Source of the DNA: Sapria himalayana
Lineage: Eukaryota > Streptophyta > Magnoliopsida > Malpighiales > Rafflesiaceae
NCBI GenBank assembly: GCA_029783825.1
Contig: JAREIK010002254.1
Location: forward strand, 729,169 to 793,168
DNA length: 64,000 nt
Direction of reading: 5' to 3'
This document shows positions 48,940 to 61,481 of the stretch, piece by piece (the stretch's first letter is position 1; the number at the start of each line of letters is the position of its first letter). The notes beneath the pieces are model-generated. The model saw only the letters and a program-made list of their open reading frames with translations. It was not told the origin of the DNA and ran no database searches. The position numbers and the translations under genes are program-made.

Positions 48940-51743
48940 GAAGATGGATACTAAGGCTTAATTGTTTATCCAACAAGGAATAAGCAATAACATTTTCCTA
49001 AGATAATATATTCTAAAATAGTTAAAAAAGACTTGAGATCCACACAAAAAAAATTGCATATAGATAAAAGAGTTTAATGTATACAGTTATAATCTCTTAA
49101 AAGGGACTTCAAAATTTTGAAGATGAAAGAATTAAAAGTACTTAATGATTTCTCTATAAAATTTATAATGATAATCAATTAGATAAAAGTGTATGGTAAA
49201 AAGGTTTCAGAGAAAAGATTGATATAGAAATTACTTAGTAGTCTAGCTGATAAGCATGATGCAATAATTGTTATAATAGAAAAAAAATATTTATCCCAAC
49301 TCAATATTCATGAGCTCTTAAGCTCACTAAAGTCTTATGAACAGAGATTCTTGAGGCAGTTACAAACCTTCGAAACTATTTATTAATCATATCTTCAAAT
49401 AAATTCTAAAGTTGTGCAGACTCAAAATATTTTCAAATATAACAATTTAGAAGACTTTTAGAAACAATAAACATGAAATTTACAAAAGAAGAAAAAAAAA
49501 ACTATTGTACTTAAATCCTTATTAGCAAAGAAGGAATACTATTCTTACACCTGCAATATATGTAAGAATAATAATCATACTAAGAAGGAATAAAACAAAT
49601 TAAAGCCTTTATGTTTCAACTATAAAAAATTTGGGCATCTATCAAAAAAATATAAAACACGTATCTTCAACATGTTTGTATGCAGAAAAAAAAGCATAAA
49701 GAAGAAAATTTCTTTTTTATTAGCCAATTCCAACCAACATGGCCCTAGTGTGTAGTTTTTGAATAGTGAGTGCACCAATAATATTATTGGAAAGAAGTCT
49801 CTATTGGTGGAGGTGCATTCCTCTATAAATTCAAAAGTAAAAAAGAGAAATAGAAAACTTGAAGATATTGATAGGCAAGACAAAATCAAAGTACATACAT
49901 TTGCTTGACAAATCATATTGAGGAAGAACTACTAGATTCGACATTTGATCAAAACCTATTGAAATACAAGTCAATTATTCAAAAGGATTCTAAACTAATA
50001 TTTGAAGAGAACAAATGAACTATATATGAGAAATAGTCAAGTAGTATTCTCTTGAAAGTGAAGATGTCCAAAAATAAAAAATTCTTTTTTGATCTCAACT
50101 ATGAAATCAATTCACCATTAAAGATGAAAGAAATATAATAGTCTTATATGTGGCACCAAATGATTTGATTACTTGAACAATAAAAGCTTGAAGCTCCTCA
50201 ATAAAAGAAAGATGATAAACTAGCTCTTTGGCATTAAAACTTCAAATATAATTCGTGAAGGAAGTGCAACGAGTAAACAGTCTAGGCGATCATTCTTGGG
50301 GAGGATTTCTTAGAGGCTCACATGTACTCTTGAATTAATTCACACTGGTATTTGTGGATAAATATCAATTTCATCCAATATAAAAAACAATTACTTCATA
50401 TTTTTTATTAATGACTACTCAAAAATTATATGTGTCTACTTCTTATAACACAAATAAAAAAGTCTTCTCCATGTTAAAGAAATTTTATAACCTAGTTGAA
50501 ATAAAATCACGAAAGTTAATAAAAATACTTAGAAATAACAAAAAGAACAAGTTACTTTTAAAGTAGTCAATTTTTATTGTGAATAAAAAATATTCAAAAA
50601 CAATTCACAATTCTCTACACTTCTCAATAGAATGGTGTTATAGAGAGGAAGAATTAGATAATTGTGAAATTTCCAAATCAATGATAATAGAAAAAAAAAA
50701 TTTAAAATATTTACAAGGCTGAAATAATTAACATTGTTGTTTACCTACTAAATTGGAGCCCAACCACAACCTTAAAAAATCTTATGCCATCTGAAGCCTA
50801 AAATGGAAATAAATCGGATATTTATCACTCGAAAGTAATGGCAAGCATGTGTTATTCTCAAATACCCAATCAAAAATGGTATAAGTTAAACAAGATAAGT
50901 CAAAATTACATTTTTATGAGATACATCCTTCAATCTATAGTGTACATACTTAAAGACAAAAAGTTTCAAATAAGTAGAGATATGCTGATTGAATACTCAA
51001 ATTAAAAAGATGACATCAGAATGTTTGCATCATTTCCTATCATTCAAATCAAATCCAAAATAAAAAAAAAGAAAATTTTCCCAAATTTTGAAGTTGTAAT
51101 AATATCAAGATTAGTAAAACTAATCCCTAAAAATAACTTATCTTTTTCTTCTTATCAACTTTCTCTTTCTTCTACTTTTTCGCATTCAACTCTAATTAAA
51201 ATATAAACAATAGAGGACATATGTGAGATGTGCAACTTCACTACGGTAGAATCTCAATTTTGAAGAGACTATACAATACTATAATTGGCTAAGTAAAATG
51301 AAAAGGAAGATAGAAATAATTAAAAAATAAAACATGAATCTTAGTTGAAAAACAAGAGAAATGACACAATATGTGAGTGAAATGGATATTCAAGATTTCA
51401 AATTTGTTTGAAACTAATAATCACACTTACAAAGCTCGATTGATAGTCAAGGCTATTATTAATTGGCTGGAAAAGATTTCTCTGAAACTTTTGCTCCTAT
51501 GGCCAGACTTGAGACTATCAAGCTCATGATTGCATTGATTGCACAAATAGGATGACCTCTATATCAACTTGATGTTAAATCAATGTTCTTAAATAATGAA
51601 TTAAAAGAGAAAAATTATGTATAACAATTTCTTTATTTTATAATAAATAGAAAAGAAAATTGTATATGCAAGCCTAAAAAAATTTTGTTTGGACCAAAAC
51701 AAGCACCATGTATTTCATATGCACAAATAAACTTATATCTACT
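48940..51743 (+). pseudogene. Ty1/copia retrotransposon C remnant
   Basis: A gag core is recognisable at about 48950-49370 (LFIQQGIS, then KMKELKVLNDFS, LSSLKSYEQR). It is followed by two zinc knuckles: CNIC-X4-H at about 49549-49590, then C-X2-Y-X4-H-X4-Y at 49612-49653, where two Cys are now Tyr. Integrase sequence lies at about 50400-50900. Reverse transcriptase starts near 51460 (DFSETFAPMARLETIKL) and stops at a hAT copy at 51744. No LTR was identified on either side. Many stops; inactive. Confidence 0.8.
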
Positions 51744-51990
51744 TAGAGGTGTCAAGTGAGTTGAGCGGCCCTAGCATGAAAAAAAGCATGGCCCAAATTA
51801 GTCTTGCCTAGACCAAAGGCATGATGACCCGAGGTATAACTTGTGCCATGTTGAGTTGGGACCAATCATGCCTAGTGTTGGGCAAGACACAACCCACTTG
51901 CTTGGCCCATTGACATTGTCCATGGGCACGAGTCATGAGACACGTACTCATGGAATCATTCTTTTTTTTAAAAACTAGCCCCAACCATAG
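51744..51990. mobile_element. hAT-type non-autonomous copy, right end not resolved
   Basis: It starts with TAGAGGTGTCAAGTGAG, the family's terminal sequence, at the point where the copia C reverse transcriptase reading stops. It is followed by GC-rich sequence with GGCCC and GGCATGA words like the copies at 14731 and 59319. No matching right terminus was found before the AT-rich DNA, so it may be truncated. Confidence 0.65.
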
Positions 51991-52056
51991 CACTAAGAAA
52001 TCGATTGCTTGATGACCAACACATGCTACATTTTCACATAATGGGTTTCACGATGG

Positions 52057-52083
52057 AAAGCGACCGGCAAAGCCTGTCGCTTT
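52057..52083. repeat. 12-bp hairpin, GCGAC/GTCGC type
   Basis: AAAGCGACCGGC and GCCTGTCGCTTT pair at 11 of 12 positions around a 3-nt AAA loop. GCGAC-G/C-GTCGC repeats of this type are common in the subterminal regions of plant CACTA and similar DNA transposons, but no transposon ends were recognised here. Confidence 0.6.
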
Positions 52084-52189
52084 TATGTTGCTAGAAAAAA
52101 TTTTTAATGTTAATTAATTTGTAGTCGATATATTTTTTCTAATGGCTACATGCAAAAATTCGATTGTTATTGAATTTTAGCCAATTTAT

Positions 52190-52612
52190 ATTTAAAAAAA
52201 ATTAAAAAAAAAATTAAAAAAAAAATTAAAAAAAAAATTAAAAAAAAAATTAAAAAAAAAATTTAAAAATTTATAAAATTTAAAAAATTTAAAAAATATA
52301 AAAAATATAAAAAATATAAAAATATAAAAATATAAAAATATAAAAAATATAAAAAATATAAAAAATATAAAAAATATAAAAAATATAAAAAATATAAAAA
52401 ATATAAAAATATAAAAAATATAAAAAATATAAAAATATAAAAAATATAAAAAATATAAAAAATATAAAAAATATAAAAAATATAAAAAATATAAAAAATA
52501 TAAAAAATATAAAAAATATAAAAAATATAAAAAATATAAAAAATATAAAAAATATAAAAAATATAAAAAATTTAAAAATTTAAAAATTTTAAAAAATAAA
52601 AATAATTAAAAA
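52190..52612. repeat. A/T-only minisatellite
   Basis: The first part repeats AAATTAAAAAAA about five times (52196-52260). It then changes to ATATAAAAA/ATATAAAAAA units for about 300 bp with only 8-10-bp period changes. There is no G or C throughout most of the array. Confidence 0.92.
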
Positions 52613-53013
52613 ATATATATTCTTTGAATACTACAAATTTATATAAATAACGAATATAAATTTTTTGAATTTCATCCCTATTTCTTTCCACCTCTCCTCT
52701 CCTATCTCTCCTTTCCTCCTTCTCATCTCCTCCCTCTCATTTGATCTCTTCTCTCTTTTTGTGAGATCTGAACCTTGACATTTTTTCTCAAAAATAATTA
52801 AATTTTAGTGCACTAAAATACATAAATCTAATTTTGTCACTTTATATTTTTTTAAAAAAAATAAATTTAAGTTTTTAATTCAGAAACCATTTAGGTTATT
52901 ATAAAAAATATAGTTAATTAGAATTAACAAGACTATGATTCAAACACATGTTCAATAATGCAAAATAATCCTTTGCCACCGTAATACGTGCAACAAATTA
53001 ATTAGCATATGAT

Positions 53014-53176
53014 TAAGATAAATATATATATGTTTATATATAATGAATTATATATAAACATATATAGATACGTTTATACATATATATACATGTGTGTGTG
53101 TGTGTGTTTACACACACACACACATATTTAGACATGTATATATATATATATACACATTTAGATACACACATACATA

Positions 53177-53207
<31 letters not shown>

Positions 53208-53392
53208 TTATTTATATTTATTTATTTATCTAGACACATAATTAATGTTGTGTTTTTGTGTGTGTGTGTGTGTGTGTGGATATATAAACATGTATATATA
53301 TACATATGAATATATGTAGATATATAAACATATATCTAAAATCTACATAAACATATATAAATAAATAAATAAATAATATATATACATACATG

Positions 53393-53459
<67 letters not shown>

Positions 53460-53475
53460 ATATCTACACATATTA
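53014..53475. repeat. compound microsatellite cluster (TA, GT, CA, TACA)
   Basis: Alternating TATA, GTGTGT, CACACA and (CATA)n blocks, ending in about 40 bp of (TA)n at 53419-53456. The 71-codon open frame here is an artefact of repeated dinucleotides. Confidence 0.9.
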
Positions 53476-53589
53476 TACATATAATTCTATTATTGTATGC
53501 CAATGAGTTATTATTGAAGACAAAAATAGGTTATTACAAACTCTTAAGGAAGTGGAAGTGGAATGCGCTTCAACCCTTGGCGGAGTCCA

Positions 53590-56500
53590 TAACTCCTAAT
53601 AATGACTATTCTCTCATACAATATTAGAGGATTAGGAAAATCAAATGCTCTAAAAAGAGTTCACAATATTTACAAAATTCACAATGTTGTGATTTTGGAA
53701 ATTATTAAACCATTCCTTAAAGATAATAGATTAGATGATTTTAGAATTAAATGCAATTAACCTTTGGTTTGAAATAATACAAATAATAAGATTTGTATTT
53801 TCTAGAAAGAAAAAATTGATTTCGATGTTGAAGTAAATGATATGCTAGCGATACATTTGAGTAGAAGGAGTGAGCTATGGAAACATAAATTCATGCTCAC
53901 TATTGCTTACGTTAAATGTAGCATACCAAAAAAAAGGAGTGAACCACGATCACAACTTCATAGCAATTCCCAAAAAATTTCACAACCCAAATTAGTAGTA
54001 GGAGACTTTAACATAGTGTCCACATGCAAGGAGAAAGCAGACCAAAGACCTCCAAAACTAAGATCGATGAAAAATTTTAGTAATTATATCATCGATTGTG
54101 GTCTAGTAGATGCTGGATTTGAAGGATCCTAGTATCATTAGATAGCTATGCAAATCCGGGCAAGATTGGATAGAGTTCTAATTAATCATGATTGAAACAA
54201 AAAAAAATTACATCAAGAATCAGACACTTAAATTGAGCGACCTCAGATAATTCTTCACTACTAATTGAATGGAGTAATGATATTCAAAGAAATAAAAAAT
54301 CATTCATATTCCAGCACATGTGGGTTAAACATTAAGATTTTCATGAATTCGTGAAGATAAGTTAGAATTATCCCACGAAGGAAGTCGGGCTTAAGAAATG
54401 AGCCCACAAACTACTCCACCTAAAGCAAAGCCTTTGACTTCGAATAAAAATATTTTTAAAGATATTTTTAAAAATATTAACAAGACAAAAGACCTTGTAC
54501 ACAAGTGGAAAGAGAATGGGAAGAGTCACAAATGGAAGAGTGTAAAACAAAACTCAAAGAAGTCAAAAAAGACCTAGAAGATCTACTACTTTAAAAGATT
54601 TACTGGAAGCAAAAACCTTCAATTAAATAGCTTAAAAAAAGAGAAAATATCAAAATTTTCCATTTGTTGATTAAGAATAGAATCACCAAATCTCATATAC
54701 ATCAGTCATGAGTTGACGATGATACTCTATCAACTAACGAAGACATTTAAAAGTTAGTCGTCAAAAACTACTACAAACTGCTTATTAAAAATGAGGTGGC
54801 AGAAGATAGCTTAGATTGTATTCCACATGTGATTACTAACAAGGACTAGTGGAAGCTATCCCTCCGTTATAGTTGCTTCAGAAAAAGATATTGGAAGGTT
54901 GGTCAATCTTCTATCATGTCCAATTGTTGTGGCACATGAATCTATTGAGAGATAAATTGAGCTTGAGATTGACTTGCAGTGATATGATGTCCCAAAAAAG
55001 GCTAAAATAATAGTTGTAGTCCACCTCCGTCCCTCCACCTTAGAGCAAAGTTAGTGAGGATTTATGTAAACCTCCAACCTTAGAAGAAGGGAAAAAAGCA
55101 TTGTTACCTATCAAATATGAGAGCATACTAGGCATGGATGATTTCTATTCCTTATATTATAAGTCTTGTTGTGATATAGTGAATAGAGATATTTGGAAAG
55201 GTTGTGTAAGTTTGTTTAATGAGAAAGAATTTCTAAGATCCTTCAATAGCACCATGATTTCACTTTTCCCACAAAAGAGAACCCAATGATTAGGAATAAT
55301 TAGACATGTCAATCTATGCAACGTATCATATAAGAATATCAAGTTAGTTTTATATTGAATAATAATATATTTAAGAATATACTTCTAGCGCAAGAAATGA
55401 CCCACCTCATCTCAAAAGAGAATAGAATTGAAATTTTGATTTTAAAACTAGATATGGAGAAAGACTATGTTATGGTTGATTGGTCATAACTATTTAGGGT
55501 ATTGGCCAAAATTGGATTCCCTAGTTAGTGGAACATTATGATAGACTATTATGTTTTGCATAATTGGTTTTTAGTATTGATTAATATAAAAGTTTTTAGT
55601 TTTTTCTAGTATACCCGAGGTTTCCGAAAAGAAGATCTGTTGTCTCTAGCACTTTTCATCCTAATAATTAAATATCACCTCCAGAAGTCAGAATGGTTTC
55701 TATGATAAGAGCCCTAGAATTAGATACTGACCAGGAGCCATGTGACACTAAGTCACTTAGTACAATTGGATGGCACCATAATCTTTACAAACGAATAGAG
55801 TAGTTTCATTAAAAAAGTTAGGGATGTGCTATGGAGATATGAGGAGATCTTGAGTCAGACAATCAAATTTTAAAAGAGTTGGCTTAACTACAAAATAAAT
55901 ATCAAATCCAATAGTATTTTCAAGGTTAAAAATGTATTGGGTATGGAGAAGCAAGAAATCCTGATCACATATTTGGGTTGTTTGCTCAATAAGGGAAACC
56001 ATAAAAGCAAATATTTTGACAATGTTCATATTAAGTTTCAAAATTAAATAGAAGGATGGTCTAATAAACTACTATCTAAGGGAGGAAAGATAGCATAGAT
56101 CAAACATGTACTTTCTCTCATTTTGTTATATTTAATCAAAGCAGTTAAACTATCCCTTGAAATAATTATAATGATGGAAAGATATGTCTAAATTTTTATG
56201 GGGGCACTGGAAAGAACTAAAATACTTGAGATTGACAAATGAGATAAATTTGTGATAACCCAAAAAAGAATGAGAATTGAGTTTCAGAAAAATGAGATAT
56301 CTTCAAAGCAATTGATATCAAATTATGGTGGGAATTCCGAACCAACAAGTCTCTTCTCAACATTTTCTTAAAATAAATATTATGATTTGGGCTTCCCAAC
56401 ATGAAAAAGAAATATATAGAAACTCTAATTTGGAGAAGAAACAAAAAGGAAAGTAATAAAATAGAGAAATATATTTCCTAGAAGTTTGGGCATAGCAATA

Positions 56501-57020
56501 TATTATTTCAGCATGATAAGTAGCTAGAATTTGAGAAAATAAGCACATCCAAGCTAATGAGTCCTCTAAAAATTCTTGTGAAGAAAATTTTCAAAGGAGA
56601 ATAGCAGAGCATTTAAAAGCTAAAAATGTTTGTTCCCTCCTAGTGTGGTAGAATGAATCATTAAGATTAAGAAGAGGCTTATTGGATAAATCTATATGGT
56701 TACCAAATAAAGGTCAATTCACATTTAAGTCAGCTTGGGAAATCATTTGTATTATAGATAACTTAACGAATGAATATATTATAAAATGGCATAAACATAA
56801 TGTAAAAAAAATTTCTTTATTCGACTGACGAGAAGTGAATAGTTTCATTCCTACAAAAGTTATACAAAAGAAACAAAATGCTTTAATTTAGCTTCCAAAA
56901 TAACAAACTTCCCAAACGAAGAAATGACCATTCATGTAATGTTTCACTACATCAAATCCCTCATGATTTGGCGAAAACATTTTCCTAACCTCAATGCCAT
57001 GAATAATACAATCAAACTAG
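53590..57020 (+). pseudogene. LINE ORF2 remnant (endonuclease, reverse transcriptase)
   Basis: An apurinic endonuclease-type domain starts with LSYNIRGLGKSNALKRV and reaches VVGDFNIV (about 54000) and ARLDRVLI (about 54155). Reverse transcriptase is recognisable at about 55085-55900 (GMDDFYSLYYKSC, STMISLFPQK, RHVNLCNVSY, LKLDMEK, YTRGFRKED). LGCLLNKGNHKSKYFDN and WSNKLLSKGGKIA follow at about 55970-56095, then the RVT zinc-finger-like region near 56690-56950. Stops and frame changes are frequent, so the element is dead. The block order is that of plant L1 LINEs. Confidence 0.82.
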
Positions 57021-57775
57021 TTTTAAAGCTTGAAAAATCCACTAACAGAAAGATCCTAGTAAAATAGCAATAGATAAAAAATATATTTTATTGGTGATTA
57101 TGTGAGAAATATGAAAAGAGCATAATGATGTTAGATTTTGAGGGGAGGAATATTCAATTGAGAGGATTATTTTCAGAATAGAATCTATAGTTGAAATTAT
57201 CACCTTAGTCCTCAGACCAAAAATTACGTGATAACATAATAGTAAAGCCACAAAGAAGTATAGAAATGTGGTGATTAAACACTTATATTATTTTGATGCT
57301 TCTTATTCTTTTATCTATCTATGTGCAGTTTTAAAAACAACACGGTGTTAAGGTGTTTCTTGGAGAGAAAAAGATGCCCAAGCACTTTCAGTAAACAAGG
57401 CTAATTTTGTTGTGCTTGCTATACTTATGTGGTCGCGAGAAATGTTTAAATGAAAGATAATAAACGAAAAGGAAAAAAAAGTAGGTGGGACACAACTAAG
57501 AAGATGATTCTAATCTAAAATCTTAAATGAAGATATAAAAGCATCAAGTTAAACGTAGAGCTGACCGCTTAGTCATTCTTTTTTTGCATTCATTCAGTAT
57601 TATATCATGTATTCCTATTATGGACATATTTATTATTTTATGGTTTTATGCATATTTTGTGAATAGAAAAGATATGTGCATAGGAACAAGTGGGCTGGTC
57701 TAAATCGATAACTTTTTAGTAGTTTTCTAAATTGGATGTGCTTGTTTGTAATAAAAATTGTGTATTAAAAAAACC
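53590..57775 (+). mobile_element. L1-type LINE, 5'-truncated
   Basis: Endonuclease, reverse transcriptase and the zinc-binding C-terminal domain follow each other on the plus strand. An A-rich 3' end (57718-57775) is consistent with a non-LTR retrotransposon tail. The upstream ORF1 is absent, and the compound microsatellite lies immediately before the element. Confidence 0.8.
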
Positions 57776-58559
57776 ATAAACTTTAAACCTTATACTCTAT
57801 AAACAAAAAATAAAAAAAATAAAAAAAATAAAAAATATAAAAAAAAATCAAAAAAAAAAGTAAAAAAAAAAAAAACTTTCCCAATTACCCTAGACCCTAA
57901 AAAATTAAAAAAAAAACCATAAATATTAAACCAAGAATCTTAAACATTAAATTAAAGATAGAAAAACTTTAGCTTCTTCCATAGAAGCTAATCTCAGAGA
58001 AACCAGAGAAACGAGAGGAAATCTTAAGAAAAAAACTAAGGAAAGTTTTTTTTTTCTTTTGCGGAAAAAAGGAAGAGTGCAGCTAAAGGCTAGAGGCTAA
58101 AACATTTCCACCTCCAAGGAAAAGGAGTGCTTCTAGGGGTTAAAAAGAGAGGAAATGCCACATTACGAGAGATGATGGCCTGCTAGCAGGAGTGGCTCTA
58201 GGTGAGTTTCATGTGCCTTGTAGTCTTTATTTTTAGATCCATTCCACCTTCTTTTTCTTTTTTCTCAAGCGGAGCTCCCTCGAGAGTAATCTGATATTGT
58301 TCCTATGAAAGAAAGGAATGGAGATCTTAGAATGATGGCATGCTGTCCGATTTCATGATATTGACCAAGAGGACTCGAGAGCGTCAAGTGCTAGGGGACT
58401 ATTGACCAAGAGGACTTCAAGGTTGAACTGGAAGAATTTCAATCCTGGTATAAGGGCAGGTCAATAATCCCTAGTGGAAACCATGGGATGGCCCCCAAAA
58501 TCCTGGCAACTAGGAATTCCTGGAGGGATCCTGGGGCGGTGAGGTGCTTGTAGCCCTAA
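57776..58559. other. A-rich DNA, then unassigned GC-richer sequence
   Basis: 57800-57960 is dominated by A with AAAAAT units. From about 58100 the composition becomes richer in G/C, probably the upstream part of the degenerate gag-like ORF that follows. No domain was recognised. Confidence 0.5.
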
Positions 58560-59826
58560 AAGGAGTAGCGATCAAGATAGAGGAGGTGGAAGACTTGGGT
58601 TTGGACTCCGACTCTGACTCCAAGTCCTACTTCATGAGGTTGAGCACCATCTCGAGCGTGATCACAAAGATCATGATCCATGAGTGGGCGACACGGTGGA
58701 GGAGCCCGGGATAAGGGTCAATTGCACCCCACCTCGAAGCAAGCGAGGTCAGGTAGCATGAGAGGGTTAGGTCACTGAGGAATGACAATGTCCTCGGTGT
58801 GATGTACCAGGACCTAGACATCTCAAAACTCGACTGGAGAAAGGTCAAGATAAGGGAGAGGTTGGAGAGGGATGCCTAGCATTCGCAGCCCGTCCTAAAG
58901 CCGCCCATCATGGTTGAGGGCAACCCTAAGATATTAATCATGGTGGAGGAGATGCAGAAGAGGAGTTGGCCCTTCACCTGGATGCTGTTGGGCAAGGATA
59001 CCAATACCAACATGAGGTTCAAGGAGATCGATAGGTTTCTGAGGATGAGGGTTAACTTTGTCAGCATCTTCGAGAGTAGTCAGGTTGAGGCACATCCTCG
59101 TCCGGTTCATGTGAGAGGACTATGTGAGGCAGTGGCTTCGCATGTGCTTGAGCATCAATGAAATGGTGCTCAGGCTTCTGAAGTGGATGCCCGACTTCGA
59201 TGTGTAGAGGGAGAGCCCCATAATTTCTTTCTAGTGTCCTTCCCATGCCTCTTAATACACTAGTATGCAATGCACACCATCCTGTCACTATCCAACCTCA
59301 TCGAGAGGCTGCTACAGATAGAGGTGTCAAATGGGCTGAGTAGCCCGAGCCTAGCCCGAGGCACGACCCAACTCGACCATACCTAGCCTGGCACAACACA
59401 ATCTAGACCCATGCCAGTGCCCATGCCAAGCTGGCCAACAGCATTGTGCTATGCCAAAGTATACCGAGCTAGGCACGACCTGATACCATGGCCCGAGGGC
59501 ATGCTATCTCATCATGACCTAAACCGTGTCTCGCTCCATTTGACACATCTAGTTACATGCCACTAGAGCAGTCGATGGTGCCTTGCCCTAGTAAGCCTCA
59601 CCGAGGGTGTTGGTCAAGGTGGATATGAGCAGAGAGCTGTCGTGCATCGCCTAGGTGGGATTTGAGCTACTAGGCTTCTAGCAGAACGTGCAGTACAGTG
59701 GTGTGCCGTGGTACTATGCCCACTACCACCAGGTTAGACATGTAGAGGGTGTCTGCTTTTTCAAGGACCTGACCCTTAGGAGGCCGGGCAAGATGGGGGA
59801 CGCACCCAATGCATAGGGCACCACCC
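58560..59826 (+). pseudogene. gag-like zinc-knuckle ORF, part 1
   Basis: The frame from about 58740 contains RNDNVLGVMYQDLDISKL and continues after an in-frame TAG as MVEGNPKILIMVEEMQ (58910). It resumes after the MITE at 59319-59551. At about 59711-59760 a Y-X2-Y-X4-H-X4-C arrangement has the spacing of a CCHC zinc knuckle, with the first two Cys replaced by Tyr. I recognise it as gag/ORF1-like, with DUF4283/zf-CCHC_4-type retroelement proteins as the closest idea, but the parent element is unknown. GC content is much higher than its surroundings. Part 2 lies beyond the solo LTR. Confidence 0.6.
59319..59551. mobile_element. hAT-type MITE, 233 bp, in the gag-like ORF
   Basis: Ends TAGAGGTGTCAAATGGG and CCATTTGACACATCTA form the family's terminal inverted repeat. 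The 8 bp on either side (GCTACAGA, GTTACATG) match at 5 of 8 positions, so the target duplication is decayed. The interior is GC-rich with GGCACGACC words like the copy at 14731. Confidence 0.8.
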
Positions 59827-61330
59827 TGTTAGTAATAGTGCTCTAGGCTTATCATATAGACATTGTATTTTGACTATTTATGAGAATTAATTATTATTAT
59901 TATTTGCATATTTATTATTAATACTATCCTTGAATAATATTTTAATTATTCTAAATATCATTAATTGGTTATTATTATGAGAATAAAAATAAATTAAAAT
60001 TAGTATAAAATTTGATTAATATTCATGAGATGAATATGTGTATGAGATACAAATCAAATTTATATCCATTTATTGAGAACAAATATTAGACAGACCCATC
60101 TTGAGATTAATATAAGGATCAAAGTCATAAGTTAATCTCTAATAGTTATGTTATTAAATTTTTTGACCTGAGATTGCTATAGTTCTCAACATAAAGAATA
60201 TAATGGTTTGATATAATCAAATATTATCTTAATCAGATGACTATAAAGGTTATACTTGAACATAATAAGAATTATGTAGTGAGATATGAGTGATTATGAT
60301 GGAATTTATCTCTCTTATTATAAGAGAGATATCTCTAGGTCTCCTCGATAATTGAGACTGAGAAATCCATGACAGTGTTCAAATGAATTGATGAAGATCA
60401 ATATCATTTGTTTAATTAGTCTAATTGGGTTTCAAGTAATCAAAGATAGAACGATATAAAGTTGACTTTGTCCATGCCTTATATTCTATCAAGATATCAA
60501 GAGATAAAAGGATATGTCATTAGCTATATTAATATTGTCTCGGATCATGAGCTTTTAATTTAACTTGGGTAGTCATAATATCTTACTAGAGGCCACTTAT
60601 GACTTGTAGGATCAAAATGTGATTTAGGCCTACTGCCAATATTAATTGAATCTATAGAGTCACACATTAAGAACGAATAATAATGATTATGATTTTTTAC
60701 TCTCTGTAGTAATTTTAAATGAGAAGATTATTTTAAATAACAACTAATAATTAGTAATTATTTAATTCGAATTTAATTTTGAGAAAGTTTTAATTTTTGA
60801 TTTAATTAAATAATTAATTTGTTACATTGAACATGAGTTTTAATGAATAAATTCATTTAAAAGGGGTTTTAAGGATTTGAATTTAAGTTGTTATTATTTA
60901 AAAGAGTTTTAAATATATAATTAAATTCATTTATGACTAAAATCCTAGCAGACTTGTATATATATATATATATATGTAAGTCATATTTAATGGAAGTAGT
61001 TGTCTTTTATTAATACAAAGAGAAATCCTTTCATTTTAAGAAGATGAATCTGAACTAGTATTCAATAAGATCGTTTATTATTTGTTCGTGTGTAGATACT
61101 TATAAAGGGTGGTCATTTTTTCAGAAAGTCAGTACCTTTGAAGATTCGAATAAACTAAGACGCACACTTTGAAGGCTTGACGAATCGATCTACTAGAGGT
61201 AACTTTTGTTTACCATTCCTTTGTATTTTTATGAAATGCACGTGATCTTTGGTGAGTTAAAGGATAAAAATTATAACTTCCATTGTGTTTATGTTCCAAT
61301 TAGATTAAATATTCTGCCCAAAACCCCAAC
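59827..61330. mobile_element. solo LTR, 1504 bp, with 5-bp target duplication
   Basis: It begins TGTTAGTAATAGTGC and ends AACCCCAACA. CACCC stands on both sides (59822-59826 and 61331-61335). No primer-binding site or polypurine tract adjoins it, and the gag-like reading continues on the other side, so this is an LTR left after recombination between two LTRs of one element. It carries the LTR signature of a large copia family but is not the same LTR as in copia B. Confidence 0.88.
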
Positions 61331-61335
61331 ACACC

Positions 61336-61481
61336 CCACGAATCAGCCCACAGGTGAGGTGGAGGAGGGCCTGAAGTGCGAGGGTGATCGTCACCACCTG
61401 ATCCCCATAGATGGGAGGCTTGGGGATGAGGCCAGGCTAGGTGAGCCCCAGTAGGACAAAGTGTGTGAGATGACCTTGTGA
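61336..61481 (+). pseudogene. gag-like zinc-knuckle ORF, part 2
   Basis: The GC-rich sequence continues the composition of 58560-59826 after the solo LTR, and stops at the hAT terminus at 61482. Open frame GEVEEGLKCEGD and following is short; only position and composition support the join. Confidence 0.5.

Noticed and set aside
53094..53309. 71-codon + open frame with alternating Cys-Val and Tyr-Ile
   Set aside because: Translation of dinucleotide repeats.
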